A stretch of DNA of 43,884 nucleotides from Akkermansia sp. (GTDB taxonomy: Bacteria; Verrucomicrobiota; Verrucomicrobiia; Verrucomicrobiales; Akkermansiaceae): NCBI GenBank assembly GCA_022787425.1, contig JALFWB010000012.1:1-43884 (forward strand), in the 5' to 3' direction. The notes under the pieces are model-generated. The model ran no database searches, had not been told where the DNA came from, and saw nothing but the letters and a program-made list of their open reading frames with translations. Below are positions 33,745 through 40,982 of this stretch, one piece after another (positions within the stretch are counted from its first letter, which is position 1; each line of letters begins with the position of its first letter). Made by a program: the position numbers and the translations under genes.

Positions 33745-34587
33745 ATGGATCGCCCCCTTCAGCGTATCGGTATCCTTGCTCCGTCCCGTACCCCGGCGGT
33801 GCTTAGGGTAATTGATACCCTGTATGATGGTCTGGGTAGTGCCGGGATCTCTTGTTTTGAGCTGGGGCCCACGCTCCGCTCTCCGGGGCAAGGCGACCCG
33901 GACCTGCTGCTCTGCTTAGGGGGAGACGGCACGATGCTCTCCGCTGCGGCAGAGGCGGCGCAGCGCGGCCTGATCTTGGGCGGGGTGAATATGGGGCATC
34001 TGGGCTTTCTTTCGGCCTGCGGTGTCGACGACCTGCGCCAGCTCATCGATGCCTTGGCCGGGGGCAGCTATGGGGTGGAGGAGCGCACTCTGTTGCAGGT
34101 GCTTCGCCACAGCCCCGGGGAGGAGGGCTGCGATACGGGATTGGCAGTCAACGAGCTCTCTCTTATGCGCGCCCAGACCGGCAAGATGATCGATGTGGAT
34201 GTGGAGCTGGATGGGCACTTGCTGAACCGCTACCATGCGGACGGCGTGCTGGTGGCCACGCCCACGGGCTCCACCGCCTATTCCCTCTCGGCAGGCGGTC
34301 CCCTGCTGTGGCCGAATGCGGGCGTATACTGCATCACCCCCATTTGCCCGCACAGCCTCACGAATCGCTCCATCGTCGTGCCGGATTCCGTCACGATCAC
34401 CCTGCGCCCGCGTGAGCGCCGCGGACGTGCGGGGGAGAACCTCATTTATTCCCTTGATGGGCGGACTGCCACCCCCATCGCGCTCAATGATACCCTCGTC
34501 ATCTCCAAGGCTCCGCGTCCCCTGCGCCTTTTGCAAATGCCGGGGGCGGACTATGCGGCGCGCCTGCGGGCCAAGCTGCGGTGGTAA
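33745..34587 (+). CDS. nadK: NAD kinase
   Basis: NadK makes NADP from NAD with ATP or polyphosphate. The 280-aa protein has the GGDGTML motif (about 52-58), NMGHLGFLS and the conserved TPTGSTAYSLSAGGP block. Length is normal. It begins 15 nt after argB and its end overlaps or adjoins the next gene. Confidence 0.95.
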   Translation: MDRPLQRIGILAPSRTPAVLRVIDTLYDGLGSAGISCFELGPTLRSPGQGDPDLLLCLGGDGTMLSAAAEAAQRGLILGGVNMGHLGFLSACGVDDLRQLIDALAGGSYGVEERTLLQVLRHSPGEEGCDTGLAVNELSLMRAQTGKMIDVDVELDGHLLNRYHADGVLVATPTGSTAYSLSAGGPLLWPNAGVYCITPICPHSLTNRSIVVPDSVTITLRPRERRGRAGENLIYSLDGRTATPIALNDTLVISKAPRPLRLLQMPGADYAARLRAKLRW

Positions 34588-34598
34588 CCCCTCTGCCT

Positions 34599-35348
34599 AT
34601 GTGGTACACTCGCGCAATATTCCCGCTTCTTCTTCTGCCGACCCTTTCACCGGCGGCTGAGTCCGGCGGTAAGGTGGGAGAGATCTGCGCTGGGCTGGCG
34701 GAGCACGCTAAACAAATAGATCACCTGTTGCGCACTGTCAGCAACCGCGAGACCGCCGACCGTGCCGCCGTGGATTTTCGCGCCCATGCCGAGGCCATCA
34801 ATGCCCTGCTCGTGCAGATGGAGCAACTCTCCGCCACAGAACGCGGCGCGGATTCCGGCTTGGCAGAGGGCATGCTGCAGGTCACCCGCATCTTTCAGGG
34901 CTTCCTGCCCGTGCTGGCCCGCATTCACGAGGTGAACGCCTACGGCTCCGCAGCCTTGGAGGAGGCCACGCGCTCCCTCATCACTGAGCCCCGCTCCCAT
35001 GATGCTCTTCACGAGTCTCTTCCTCGTGCCCAGGTTTACAGCGAGATGATCGATGCGTTGGATGGCATTGTCTTTGAGCTCCGCCTCATTCGCAACCGAG
35101 AGGAGGCCGAGGCCGCAGCCCCGCGCCTCGACTCCGGGCTCGCCCAGCTTCTCGAGCAACGAGAAGCTCTCGCGAGCCTCCCCCAACCCGGCGCCGAGGA
35201 GGCCTTGGAGACCCTCCGCCCCCTCATCAAACAATGGGGCGAGCTGCTCAACCAAGCCAACACCGAGAAGGCTCGCCTCCTCCGCGAGGACTACTTCAGT
35301 TCCCCCTCTCTCCGGCGCATCATGCTCCAACTTCCCATCGATAACTGA
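34599..35348 (+). CDS. exported helical protein of unknown function
   Basis: Starting at ATG 34599 gives 249 aa with a short signal peptide (MWYTRAIFPLLLLPTLSPAA). The mature part is almost entirely helical and charged, with many Ala/Leu/Glu repeats and no Cys pair or enzyme motif. An in-frame start at 34581 would overlap nadK by 7 bp but puts charged-neutral residues before the signal peptide. It may be a periplasmic helical-bundle protein. It is the last gene of the corA operon. Family not recognised. Confidence 0.7.
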   Translation: MWYTRAIFPLLLLPTLSPAAESGGKVGEICAGLAEHAKQIDHLLRTVSNRETADRAAVDFRAHAEAINALLVQMEQLSATERGADSGLAEGMLQVTRIFQGFLPVLARIHEVNAYGSAALEEATRSLITEPRSHDALHESLPRAQVYSEMIDALDGIVFELRLIRNREEAEAAAPRLDSGLAQLLEQREALASLPQPGAEEALETLRPLIKQWGELLNQANTEKARLLREDYFSSPSLRRIMLQLPIDN

Positions 35349-35564
35349 CTGCCGCTGCGACTTGCTGACAGAGAGAAAGTGAACGCAGAAGTCGGTGGAG
35401 ACTCCATACCTCCATAACAACGGTAAGCAAGAGTTGGGGGAGGTGCGGCTTTTTGTAAGAATTGAAAAAAGGAAGCCTTACGCACTTCTGTACCACGTCC
35501 TGCGTGCCCTTCCACCGAATCCGTGTAAATCTGTGGACTTCCTTCTCGATAGATGCGGCAAGGT

Positions 35565-36365
35565 TCAGTCCGTCAGGGAGCGCTCGATGCAGGCGTAGGC
35601 GTTGTGGTTGTGGATGGACTCAAAATTCTCGGCCTCCACGCGATACCAGGAGAAAGCAGTGTGGTTCTCTGTGGCCACGGCGACGTTGCGGACTAGGTCT
35701 TCGACAAAGACAGGATGCTCGTAGGCGTGATCCGTGACGAATTTTTCGTCCGGACGTTTGAGAATGCTGTAGAGAGAGCAACTGGCGCACTCCTCAATCA
35801 TGTCGATGAGGTCCTCAATCCAAATAGGTGGTCCAACAAAGCGGACGGAGTAGGTAACGATGCCGCGCTGGTTGTGGGCCCCGTGGGTGCTCATGGCTTT
35901 GGAGCAGGGGCAGAGGGTGGTGACGGGCACCTTGATGGTGAGGGTGAATTGGCTCTTGCCGCCGCGTTCAGCATCGATGACGAAGCGGACGTCATAATCC
36001 ATCATGCCCTCCATGCCGGAGACGGGGGCTTTTTTGAGCCGGAAGAAGGGGAAGGCAATCTCCACATGCGCGCGCTGGGCTGATAACTTCTCCAACAGGC
36101 GATTGGGGAGGCGCAGGGCAGTGTGGATGTTCAGGCGGCGGGGTCCCTCCCCCTCGTCGTGTAGGGCCTCCACAAAGCGGCTCATGTGAGTACCCTTGTA
36201 TTCCTGCGGTAGGTCGACCATGAGTGCCACGGTTGCTACCGTGTTTTGGGTTCGGTTAGCCTTATCGCTCACCACGATGGGGAAGCGCACCCCCCTGACA
36301 CCGACGCGGTCGATGGAAATGCAGCGCGTGTCGCGCTCGTTCTGCATGTCTTTCAGGTTTTTCAT
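35565..36365 (-). CDS. folE2: GTP cyclohydrolase IB (FolE2)
   Basis: FolE2 turns GTP into dihydroneopterin triphosphate for folate, and in some bacteria queuosine, synthesis. The 266-aa product carries the family's metal-site Cys region CPCSKAMSTHGAHNQRG and an N-terminal RVGVRGVRFPI. ATG 36365 is preferred over 36419, which would add 18 residues not typical for the family and would overlap a hairpin. FolE2 can work with metals other than zinc, so it is often useful under zinc limitation; no Zur-type site is recognised here. Confidence 0.93.
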   Translation of the reverse strand: MKNLKDMQNERDTRCISIDRVGVRGVRFPIVVSDKANRTQNTVATVALMVDLPQEYKGTHMSRFVEALHDEGEGPRRLNIHTALRLPNRLLEKLSAQRAHVEIAFPFFRLKKAPVSGMEGMMDYDVRFVIDAERGGKSQFTLTIKVPVTTLCPCSKAMSTHGAHNQRGIVTYSVRFVGPPIWIEDLIDMIEECASCSLYSILKRPDEKFVTDHAYEHPVFVEDLVRNVAVATENHTAFSWYRVEAENFESIHNHNAYACIERSLTD

Positions 36366-36391
36366 GCCGTGGAGGGAGGCAGGAAATGAGG

Positions 36392-36427
36392 GAGGGAGCT
36401 TGGCGACAGCAGCGCACAAGCTCCCTC
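36392..36427 (-). terminator. hairpin between rpsR and folE2
   Basis: GAGGGAGCTTG (36392-36402) pairs with CAAGCTCCCTC (36417-36427), an 11-bp stem with a 14-nt loop. On the minus strand it follows rpsR by about 50 nt and precedes folE2 by about 25 nt. It lacks a good T-run but is the best candidate for ending the ribosomal-protein transcript. Confidence 0.55.
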
Positions 36428-36455
36428 AACATCAACGACATCTCTTGCCGTCGAG

Positions 36456-36473
36456 ATGCTCCTGCGGGAGCAT
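36456..36473 (-). terminator. small hairpin directly after rpsR
   Basis: ATGCTCC (36456-36462) pairs with GGAGCAT (36467-36473) around a TGCG loop, only 5 nt after the rpsR stop. It may be a 3'-end protecting hairpin. Confidence 0.4.
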
Positions 36474-36477
36474 AGAG

Positions 36478-36723
36478 TTAGGGAAGAAGATTGACAGCAC
36501 GAGCCCGGCGGATCTCGCGGGTGATCTTGCGGTGCATCTTGGCGGACACTCCGGTGACGCGGCGGGGAAGGATCTTGCCGGACTCGGAGGTGAACTTGGC
36601 GAGGAACTCGGGGTTGCACATATCGACTGCACCGGCGGGGATGTCGATGCGGCGACGCGGCATGGACTTGTTGCAGGTGCGGAAGCGGATACGACGCTCA
36701 ACGCTGTGGAATTCAGTAATCAT
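36478..36723 (-). CDS. rpsR: 30S ribosomal protein S18
   Basis: The 81-aa basic protein has the S18 core GKILPRRVTGVSAKMHRKIT followed by REIRRARAVNLLP, binding the 30S platform with S6. Its neighbour upstream is rpmG (24 nt apart), an arrangement different from the usual rpsF-ssb-rpsR group. Cys residues at 17 and 35 fall in the N-terminal part. Confidence 0.95.
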   Translation of the reverse strand: MITEFHSVERRIRFRTCNKSMPRRRIDIPAGAVDMCNPEFLAKFTSESGKILPRRVTGVSAKMHRKITREIRRARAVNLLP

Positions 36724-36747
36724 AGTGTAAAAGAGGGGGCAAAGAGC

Positions 36748-36921
36748 TTAGCGGATCTCGCGGTGAACGGTACGACGCTTGAGGAAAGGGTTGAACTTCA
36801 CCTTCTCAAGGCGGCCCGGGGTGCGGGGGCTCTTCTTATTGCGGGTGGTCACGTAGCGGGAGGCCTGCTTGCCTTCTGCCTTGGCCTCAGTGCATTCCAG
36901 GATGATGATGTCTCTTGGCAT
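36748..36921 (-). CDS. rpmG: 50S ribosomal protein L33
   Basis: This 57-aa product starts [20 protein letters not shown] and contains [20 protein letters not shown], then [14 protein letters not shown], the L33 pattern. Only one Cys is present instead of the four-Cys zinc ribbon of the zinc-binding L33 type, so it is a zinc-independent form. It has its own promoter and is probably co-transcribed with rpsR. Confidence 0.95.
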   Translation of the reverse strand: MPRDIIILECTEAKAEGKQASRYVTTRNKKSPRTPGRLEKVKFNPFLKRRTVHREIR

Positions 36922-36949
36922 ATTTGAATGTGTTGACTTGCGGGCACAA

Positions 36950-36977
36950 AGTATACACTATTCTTCGCTTTCGTCAA
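36950..36977 (-). promoter_or_regulatory. rpmG-rpsR promoter, TTGACG-16-TATACT
   Basis: On the minus strand TTGACG (36977-36972) and TATACT (36955-36950) are 16 bp apart. The -35 box lies inside the last codons of the DksA/TraR-like gene. Confidence 0.7.
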
Positions 36978-37596
36978 GCGAAATCGCATTTTCTATGTCA
37001 TTTTCCAGCCCTGCATAGCCCACAGAGTCCGATTTTTTGCTCCTGTAGGACGCATTCGGGCCGAATTTGCGCTCATATTCCTCCTGGCACTGAACGGTGA
37101 GGCGGCAGAAGGGGCGCACGCGGAGACGGCCCTTGGGGATGGGTTCCAGACTCATCTCGCAGATGCCGTAGGTGCCGCGTTTGATGCGCTGGAGGGCGGC
37201 ATCGATCTCGAAAAGCTGCTCCCGGTCCTTATCGAGCAGGCGGATGGTGAGGTCACGCACCTCGGCCTCGCTGCCGGCATCGCCGATGTGCTGTCCGGAG
37301 GATGAGGAAACATTGGAGGCACCGCTGCGCAGGTGGTCGCGCGTGGTGTTTTGAACGCTCGGGGCAAGGTGGTCGCGCAGGGCCTTGAGGGCGGCCTCCT
37401 GCTCCTCCAGGAAGGTGCCCCACTCCGGGTCTTCCTTCAGCTTGGCCATGGTAGCGCGCAGTTTCTTGGCGCGCTCGCGTTCGGCGGGGGTCATGCCGTC
37501 CTTGCCGACTTTTTCCGCCTTGGCAGAAGTCTTCTTAGTGGACTTGGACGCCTTGGCTGAGGCGTCGGAAGATGATTTCTTGGGGGATGCAGCCAT
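36958..37596 (-). CDS. DksA/TraR-family zinc-finger-like protein
   Basis: This 212-aa protein has a Lys/Ser/Ala-rich, histone-tail-like N-terminus (1-35), a helical middle and a C-terminal TraR/DksA domain (LLDKDREQLFEIDAALQRIK, then GTYGICEMSLEPIPKGRL). Of the four zinc ligands of E. coli DksA only part remain: the first pair reads C-E-M-S and the second region PFCRLTVQCQ has Cys at shifted positions. Such degenerate fingers are common outside the gammaproteobacteria. DksA proteins bind RNA polymerase in the stringent response; this one may instead be a general transcription-associated protein. It lies upstream of rpmG. Confidence 0.85.
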   Translation of the reverse strand: MAASPKKSSSDASAKASKSTKKTSAKAEKVGKDGMTPAERERAKKLRATMAKLKEDPEWGTFLEEQEAALKALRDHLAPSVQNTTRDHLRSGASNVSSSSGQHIGDAGSEAEVRDLTIRLLDKDREQLFEIDAALQRIKRGTYGICEMSLEPIPKGRLRVRPFCRLTVQCQEEYERKFGPNASYRSKKSDSVGYAGLENDIENAISLDESEE

Positions 37597-37763
37597 ATTT
37601 GGGAAAGAAGTGAGTATGATGAATGTGAGCCCGGTGAACGGAGTGCCGCTGCCGGTGCATGCTTGCTACTACCACATTTCGGCACAGAATGCAAGCAAAA
37701 AATAGTGCTTTATGAGTTTTTCTGCAAAAAACGCAAAAAGGGGCGGCGCAGGTTAGAAAGATA

Positions 37764-37793
37764 TTGCAGGGAGGGGGCGGAATATGGTAGAAT
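37764..37793 (+). promoter_or_regulatory. malQ promoter, TTGCAG-18-TAGAAT
   Basis: TTGCAG (37764-37769) and TAGAAT (37788-37793) are 18 bp apart and the ATG at 37803 follows about 9 nt after the -10 box, so the leader is nearly absent. The boxes and following GGGCGC/GAGCGC are much like those of the pseudopilin promoter at 2700-2728. Confidence 0.7.
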
Positions 37794-37802
37794 GGGCGCA
37801 GC

Positions 37803-39527
37803 ATGCTGTTGGAACGTAAAACCGGGATATTGATGCCGCTTTTTTCATTGCGGCGGGATGGCGATGGAGGAATAGGTGACCTGAAGGCCCTGCGGGAGTG
37901 GATCGATTGGGCGGCGGAGCATGGGGTAGGTTTTCTGCAGTTACTGCCCGTTAATGCCGTGGGGGAGGACGATGCCCCCTCGCCGTACTCCGCCATCAGC
38001 AGCGTGGCTCTGGAGCCGCTCTACCTCACCCTTGAGGAGATTCCCGGTATGCCGGCGGAGCTGCCGCCCTATCCGGTAAACGCGCTGCCGCTGCAGCTGC
38101 CGGGCGGGCCGGACTTAGTGGACTACGCGCGCGTGCGCGAACATAAGAGAAGGCTCTTCCGGGTGGCATGGGAGCATTTCTCGGGGGAGGAGGCTTTTGC
38201 CGACCTGCGCGGGGAGTTCCGCGACTGGGTGCAAGCGGAGGGCGCGTGGCTGGAGGATTTTACGGTGTTCCGTGTGGCATCGTTGGCCATGGGGGGCACA
38301 GACTGGTGGCGCTGGCCGCAGCAGGACCCCGAGTACATCCGCCGCAGGGTGAATGGGGACCCGGAGCTGCGTGGGCAGAAGGAGTACCATGCCTGGCTGC
38401 AGTGGCTCTGCGCCCGCCAGTGGGCGGTGGTGCGCCACGCGGCGGATGCTGCAGGGGTGCTGCTGATGGGGGATGTGCCCATCGGTATTTCCGTGGCCAG
38501 CGCGGATGTGTTCTTCGAGCGTCACCTCTTCGATATGAATTGGAGCGGCGGCGCGCCGGCGGAGGGTAACTTTGCGGAGGATCCCTTTACGGCCAAGTGG
38601 GGGCAGAACTGGGGCATCCCGCTCTACCGCTGGGAGGTGATGGAGGCGGATGGTTTTGCGTGGTGGAACCGCCGCATCCGCAAAATGGCGGAGGTGTTCC
38701 GCATGTACCGCATTGATCATGTTCTGGGCTTTTACCGTATCTATGCCTTCCCTTGGATGCCGGACCGCAACCCGGAGTTCCTTCCGCTGACGGAGGATGA
38801 GGCGGCTGCGCGCTGCGGGGGACGCCGTCCGGGCTTCCGTCCGCGGCCGGATTGGCAGGCGGAAGATCGCCGACAGAATCTGATGCAGGGGGACCGCCTG
38901 CTTCGCCGCCTGTTGCAGGCTGCCCCGGGCCTGCGCGTGGTGGGGGAGGACTTGGGCTGTGTGCCGGATTATGTGCGCCCGAACCTTAGCCAGCTGCGCA
39001 TTGCCGGGTTCAAGATCCCGCATTGGGAGATCGATGATCGTCAGCACATTATCCCGGGGGATGCCTACAATCCCTGCTCCTTTGCCACCTACGCTACCCA
39101 CGATTTCCCGCCGCTGCGCTGTGATTGGGATGTGTGGTACAATGCCGTGCAAGAGGCTCGCCGCGCGGCGGCTGACCTGTCGCGCACGCCGGAGGAGATA
39201 CGCCAAACCCTCCTCAACGGGCAAGGCTGCGCGCGCGTGCTGGCTTGGTTGGGTGCCTGGTGCGGCGTACAGCGCGAGCATGATGCCCTCGTCCCCTGGA
39301 GCCCGGAGGTGAAAGACCGCCTCTTCCGCGCACTCTTTGCCTGCCGCTCCGCTTACGCCTGCATGATGTGGACGGATCTTTTCGATATACCCGTGCGCCT
39401 CAACCTCCCCGGCACCGAGGGCGGCACCAACTGGCGGCCTCGCATGCCTTTCTCTGCCGCCCAAGCCGCCCGACTCCCCCAGAGCGCTTGGATCCGCTCC
39501 GTCAGCATCGCCTCTGACCGCGCGTAA
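37803..39527 (+). CDS. malQ: 4-alpha-glucanotransferase (GH77)
   Basis: MalQ moves alpha-1,4-glucan segments between chains in glycogen or maltodextrin metabolism. The 574-aa protein begins with the family pattern GILMPLFSLRRDGDGGIGDL and has catalytic-region sequences LLMGDVPIGISVASADV, YRIDHVLGFYRIY and RVVGEDLGCVP. It is of the compact bacterial type without the N-terminal extension of E. coli MalQ. It stands alone and converges with fabI across a shared hairpin. Confidence 0.94.
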   Translation: MLLERKTGILMPLFSLRRDGDGGIGDLKALREWIDWAAEHGVGFLQLLPVNAVGEDDAPSPYSAISSVALEPLYLTLEEIPGMPAELPPYPVNALPLQLPGGPDLVDYARVREHKRRLFRVAWEHFSGEEAFADLRGEFRDWVQAEGAWLEDFTVFRVASLAMGGTDWWRWPQQDPEYIRRRVNGDPELRGQKEYHAWLQWLCARQWAVVRHAADAAGVLLMGDVPIGISVASADVFFERHLFDMNWSGGAPAEGNFAEDPFTAKWGQNWGIPLYRWEVMEADGFAWWNRRIRKMAEVFRMYRIDHVLGFYRIYAFPWMPDRNPEFLPLTEDEAAARCGGRRPGFRPRPDWQAEDRRQNLMQGDRLLRRLLQAAPGLRVVGEDLGCVPDYVRPNLSQLRIAGFKIPHWEIDDRQHIIPGDAYNPCSFATYATHDFPPLRCDWDVWYNAVQEARRAAADLSRTPEEIRQTLLNGQGCARVLAWLGAWCGVQREHDALVPWSPEVKDRLFRALFACRSAYACMMWTDLFDIPVRLNLPGTEGGTNWRPRMPFSAAQAARLPQSAWIRSVSIASDRA

Positions 39528-39567
39528 AACCTTCCGTCTCGGTCGTCATCTGTCCCGACTGTGAAAA

Positions 39568-39600
39568 ACCGCCGTATGGCAGCGAGGCGCATACGGCGGT
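39568..39600 (-). terminator. terminator of fabI
   Basis: ACCGCCGTATG (39568-39578) pairs with CATACGGCGGT (39590-39600), an 11-bp stem. On the minus strand the stem is followed by TTTTTCAC, so it is an intrinsic terminator for fabI; malQ may use the same hairpin. Confidence 0.88.
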
Positions 39601-39622
39601 GGGAAGGTGTGGTGGAGGTGGG

Positions 39623-40417
39623 TTACATGCCCATGATCTCGTAGCCTCCGTCCACGTAGAGAACCTGGCCGGTGACGGAAGCTGCGCCGTCGGAGGCGAG
39701 GAAGGTGGCGGTAGCACCGAGTTCGTCGAGGGTGCAGGAGCGCTGCAGGGGGCTCTTGTCCTCGTAGACCTTGAACATGCCGGTGAAGCCGGAGACGCCG
39801 CGGGCGGCGAGAGTCTGGACGGGGCCGGCGGAGATGCAGTTGACGCGGATGGGGGCCTCTCTGCGGCCGAGGTCGAAGGCGAGGTACTTGCAGCAGGTCT
39901 CGAGGGCGGCCTTGGAGACGGCCATCAGGTTGTAGTTCGGCACCACTTTCTGGCTGGCGTAGTAAGTGAGGGCGGTGATGGAGCCGCCGTTGACCATCAG
40001 CGGAGCCATGGCGCGGGAGAGCGCAATGAGCGAGTAGGCAGAAATCTGCAGGGAGGTGCAGAACGCCTCGCGCGGGATGTCCGAGAAGTGGCCCTCCAGG
40101 CAGCCCGGCTCCTTCGGGGCGTAGGCAATGGCGTGCAGCACCATGTCCACGTGGTTCGTGTGCTGCCCCACAAAGGCCGCGAAGTCTGCGATGGAGGCAT
40201 CATCCGCCACATCGAGGGCGCAGACGGGTGTATCCTCGCCGAAGTGCTCGCGGACCAGCTTGATGACGCCGTCCTTGAGACGCTCGCCCTGGTAATTGAA
40301 GATGAGCTTAGCGCCGGCGGCATGCCAGGCTTTGGCGATACCGAAGGCAATGCTGCGCTTATTGGCGACGCCGGTGACGACACCGACCTTTCCTTCCAAT
40401 GGTTTTTCGATAGACAT
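39623..40417 (-). CDS. fabI: enoyl-[acyl-carrier-protein] reductase (NADH)
   Basis: FabI performs the last reduction of each fatty-acid elongation cycle. The 264-aa protein has the NAD-binding GVANKRSIAFGIA near residue 16 and the catalytic Tyr-(6 residues)-Lys motif in YNLMAVSKAALE, with the additional YYASQKVVP Tyr. It is the target class of triclosan. It follows the small YbjN-like gene by 21 nt and is probably transcribed with it. Confidence 0.96.
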   Translation of the reverse strand: MSIEKPLEGKVGVVTGVANKRSIAFGIAKAWHAAGAKLIFNYQGERLKDGVIKLVREHFGEDTPVCALDVADDASIADFAAFVGQHTNHVDMVLHAIAYAPKEPGCLEGHFSDIPREAFCTSLQISAYSLIALSRAMAPLMVNGGSITALTYYASQKVVPNYNLMAVSKAALETCCKYLAFDLGRREAPIRVNCISAGPVQTLAARGVSGFTGMFKVYEDKSPLQRSCTLDELGATATFLASDGAASVTGQVLYVDGGYEIMGM

Positions 40418-40438
40418 AAATGTGATGAAGTAAAAAGT

Positions 40439-40894
40439 TTATTGTTCCGGGAACTCTGCGGCGATGATGCGGGCGTAGGTATTGGCCATGCTGAGCCCCA
40501 CGGCCTCCATGTGCGCGATGCGCGCAAGGATCTCCTCCTCCGTCGGGGCGGGGGTGCCGAGTACGAATTTGAGGCGGTAGTAGACGAGCCCGGTGGGGGC
40601 ATCCAGCAGCAGTTGCCCCTCCGACAGGTTGGCGTTGAGGGTGAGGAAGAGCATGCTGAGCTCCGCTTGGTCTGCCGGGGCGATACGGTGTGCGAAGTGG
40701 GCATCGAAGACGAGGCTGGCGGGTTCCCTTAGCTCGGTGAACATGAAGGTGCAGGGGATGGGCGTGGCCTGTGCGGGCAGATAGGCCAAGCCGATCTTTT
40801 CTCCCTCCGGGCCCATGGTCACCCAGCGGTAATCTTCTCCGCGCCCCATGAGGTGGCTGCGGACGCATGCTAAGAGGTTCGGTTGCTTCGTCAT
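40439..40894 (-). CDS. YbjN-like small cytosolic protein
   Basis: Starting at ATG 40894 gives 151 aa, about the size of YbjN or type III secretion chaperone-like folds: alternating strands and helices (YRWVTMGPEGEKIGLAYLP, LSEGQLLLDAPTGLVYYRLK, and a C-terminal helix AVGLSMANTYARIIAAEF). No catalytic motif is seen. It has a strong promoter and a GGAGG ribosome-binding site and precedes fabI. Longer in-frame readings from 41152 lie inside uvrB and are not used. The family call is by overall appearance only. Confidence 0.6.
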   Translation of the reverse strand: MTKQPNLLACVRSHLMGRGEDYRWVTMGPEGEKIGLAYLPAQATPIPCTFMFTELREPASLVFDAHFAHRIAPADQAELSMLFLTLNANLSEGQLLLDAPTGLVYYRLKFVLGTPAPTEEEILARIAHMEAVGLSMANTYARIIAAEFPEQ

Positions 40895-40910
40895 ACTCAA
40901 CTCCGCCTCC

Positions 40911-40939
40911 AGTATACGCCGGGGCATGGGGGGTGTCAA
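40911..40939 (-). promoter_or_regulatory. promoter of YbjN-like gene and fabI, TTGACA-17-TATACT
   Basis: On the minus strand TTGACA (40939-40934) and TATACT (40916-40911) are 17 bp apart. The GGAGG just after the -10 box serves as ribosome-binding site for the ATG at 40894. Confidence 0.8.
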
Positions 40940-40982
40940 GCCGAAAAGCGGGAGAGTTGACATAAAAGCGCGCGGCGGGGGC

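Noticed and set aside
36958..37596. True DksA (dksA) assignment
   Set aside because: The domain is present, but zinc ligands are partly lost and the coiled-coil tip Asp residues needed for DksA action cannot be identified with confidence, so no gene symbol is given.
38115..39464. 449-codon open frame on the minus strand
   Set aside because: It is antisense to malQ; no recognisable motif.
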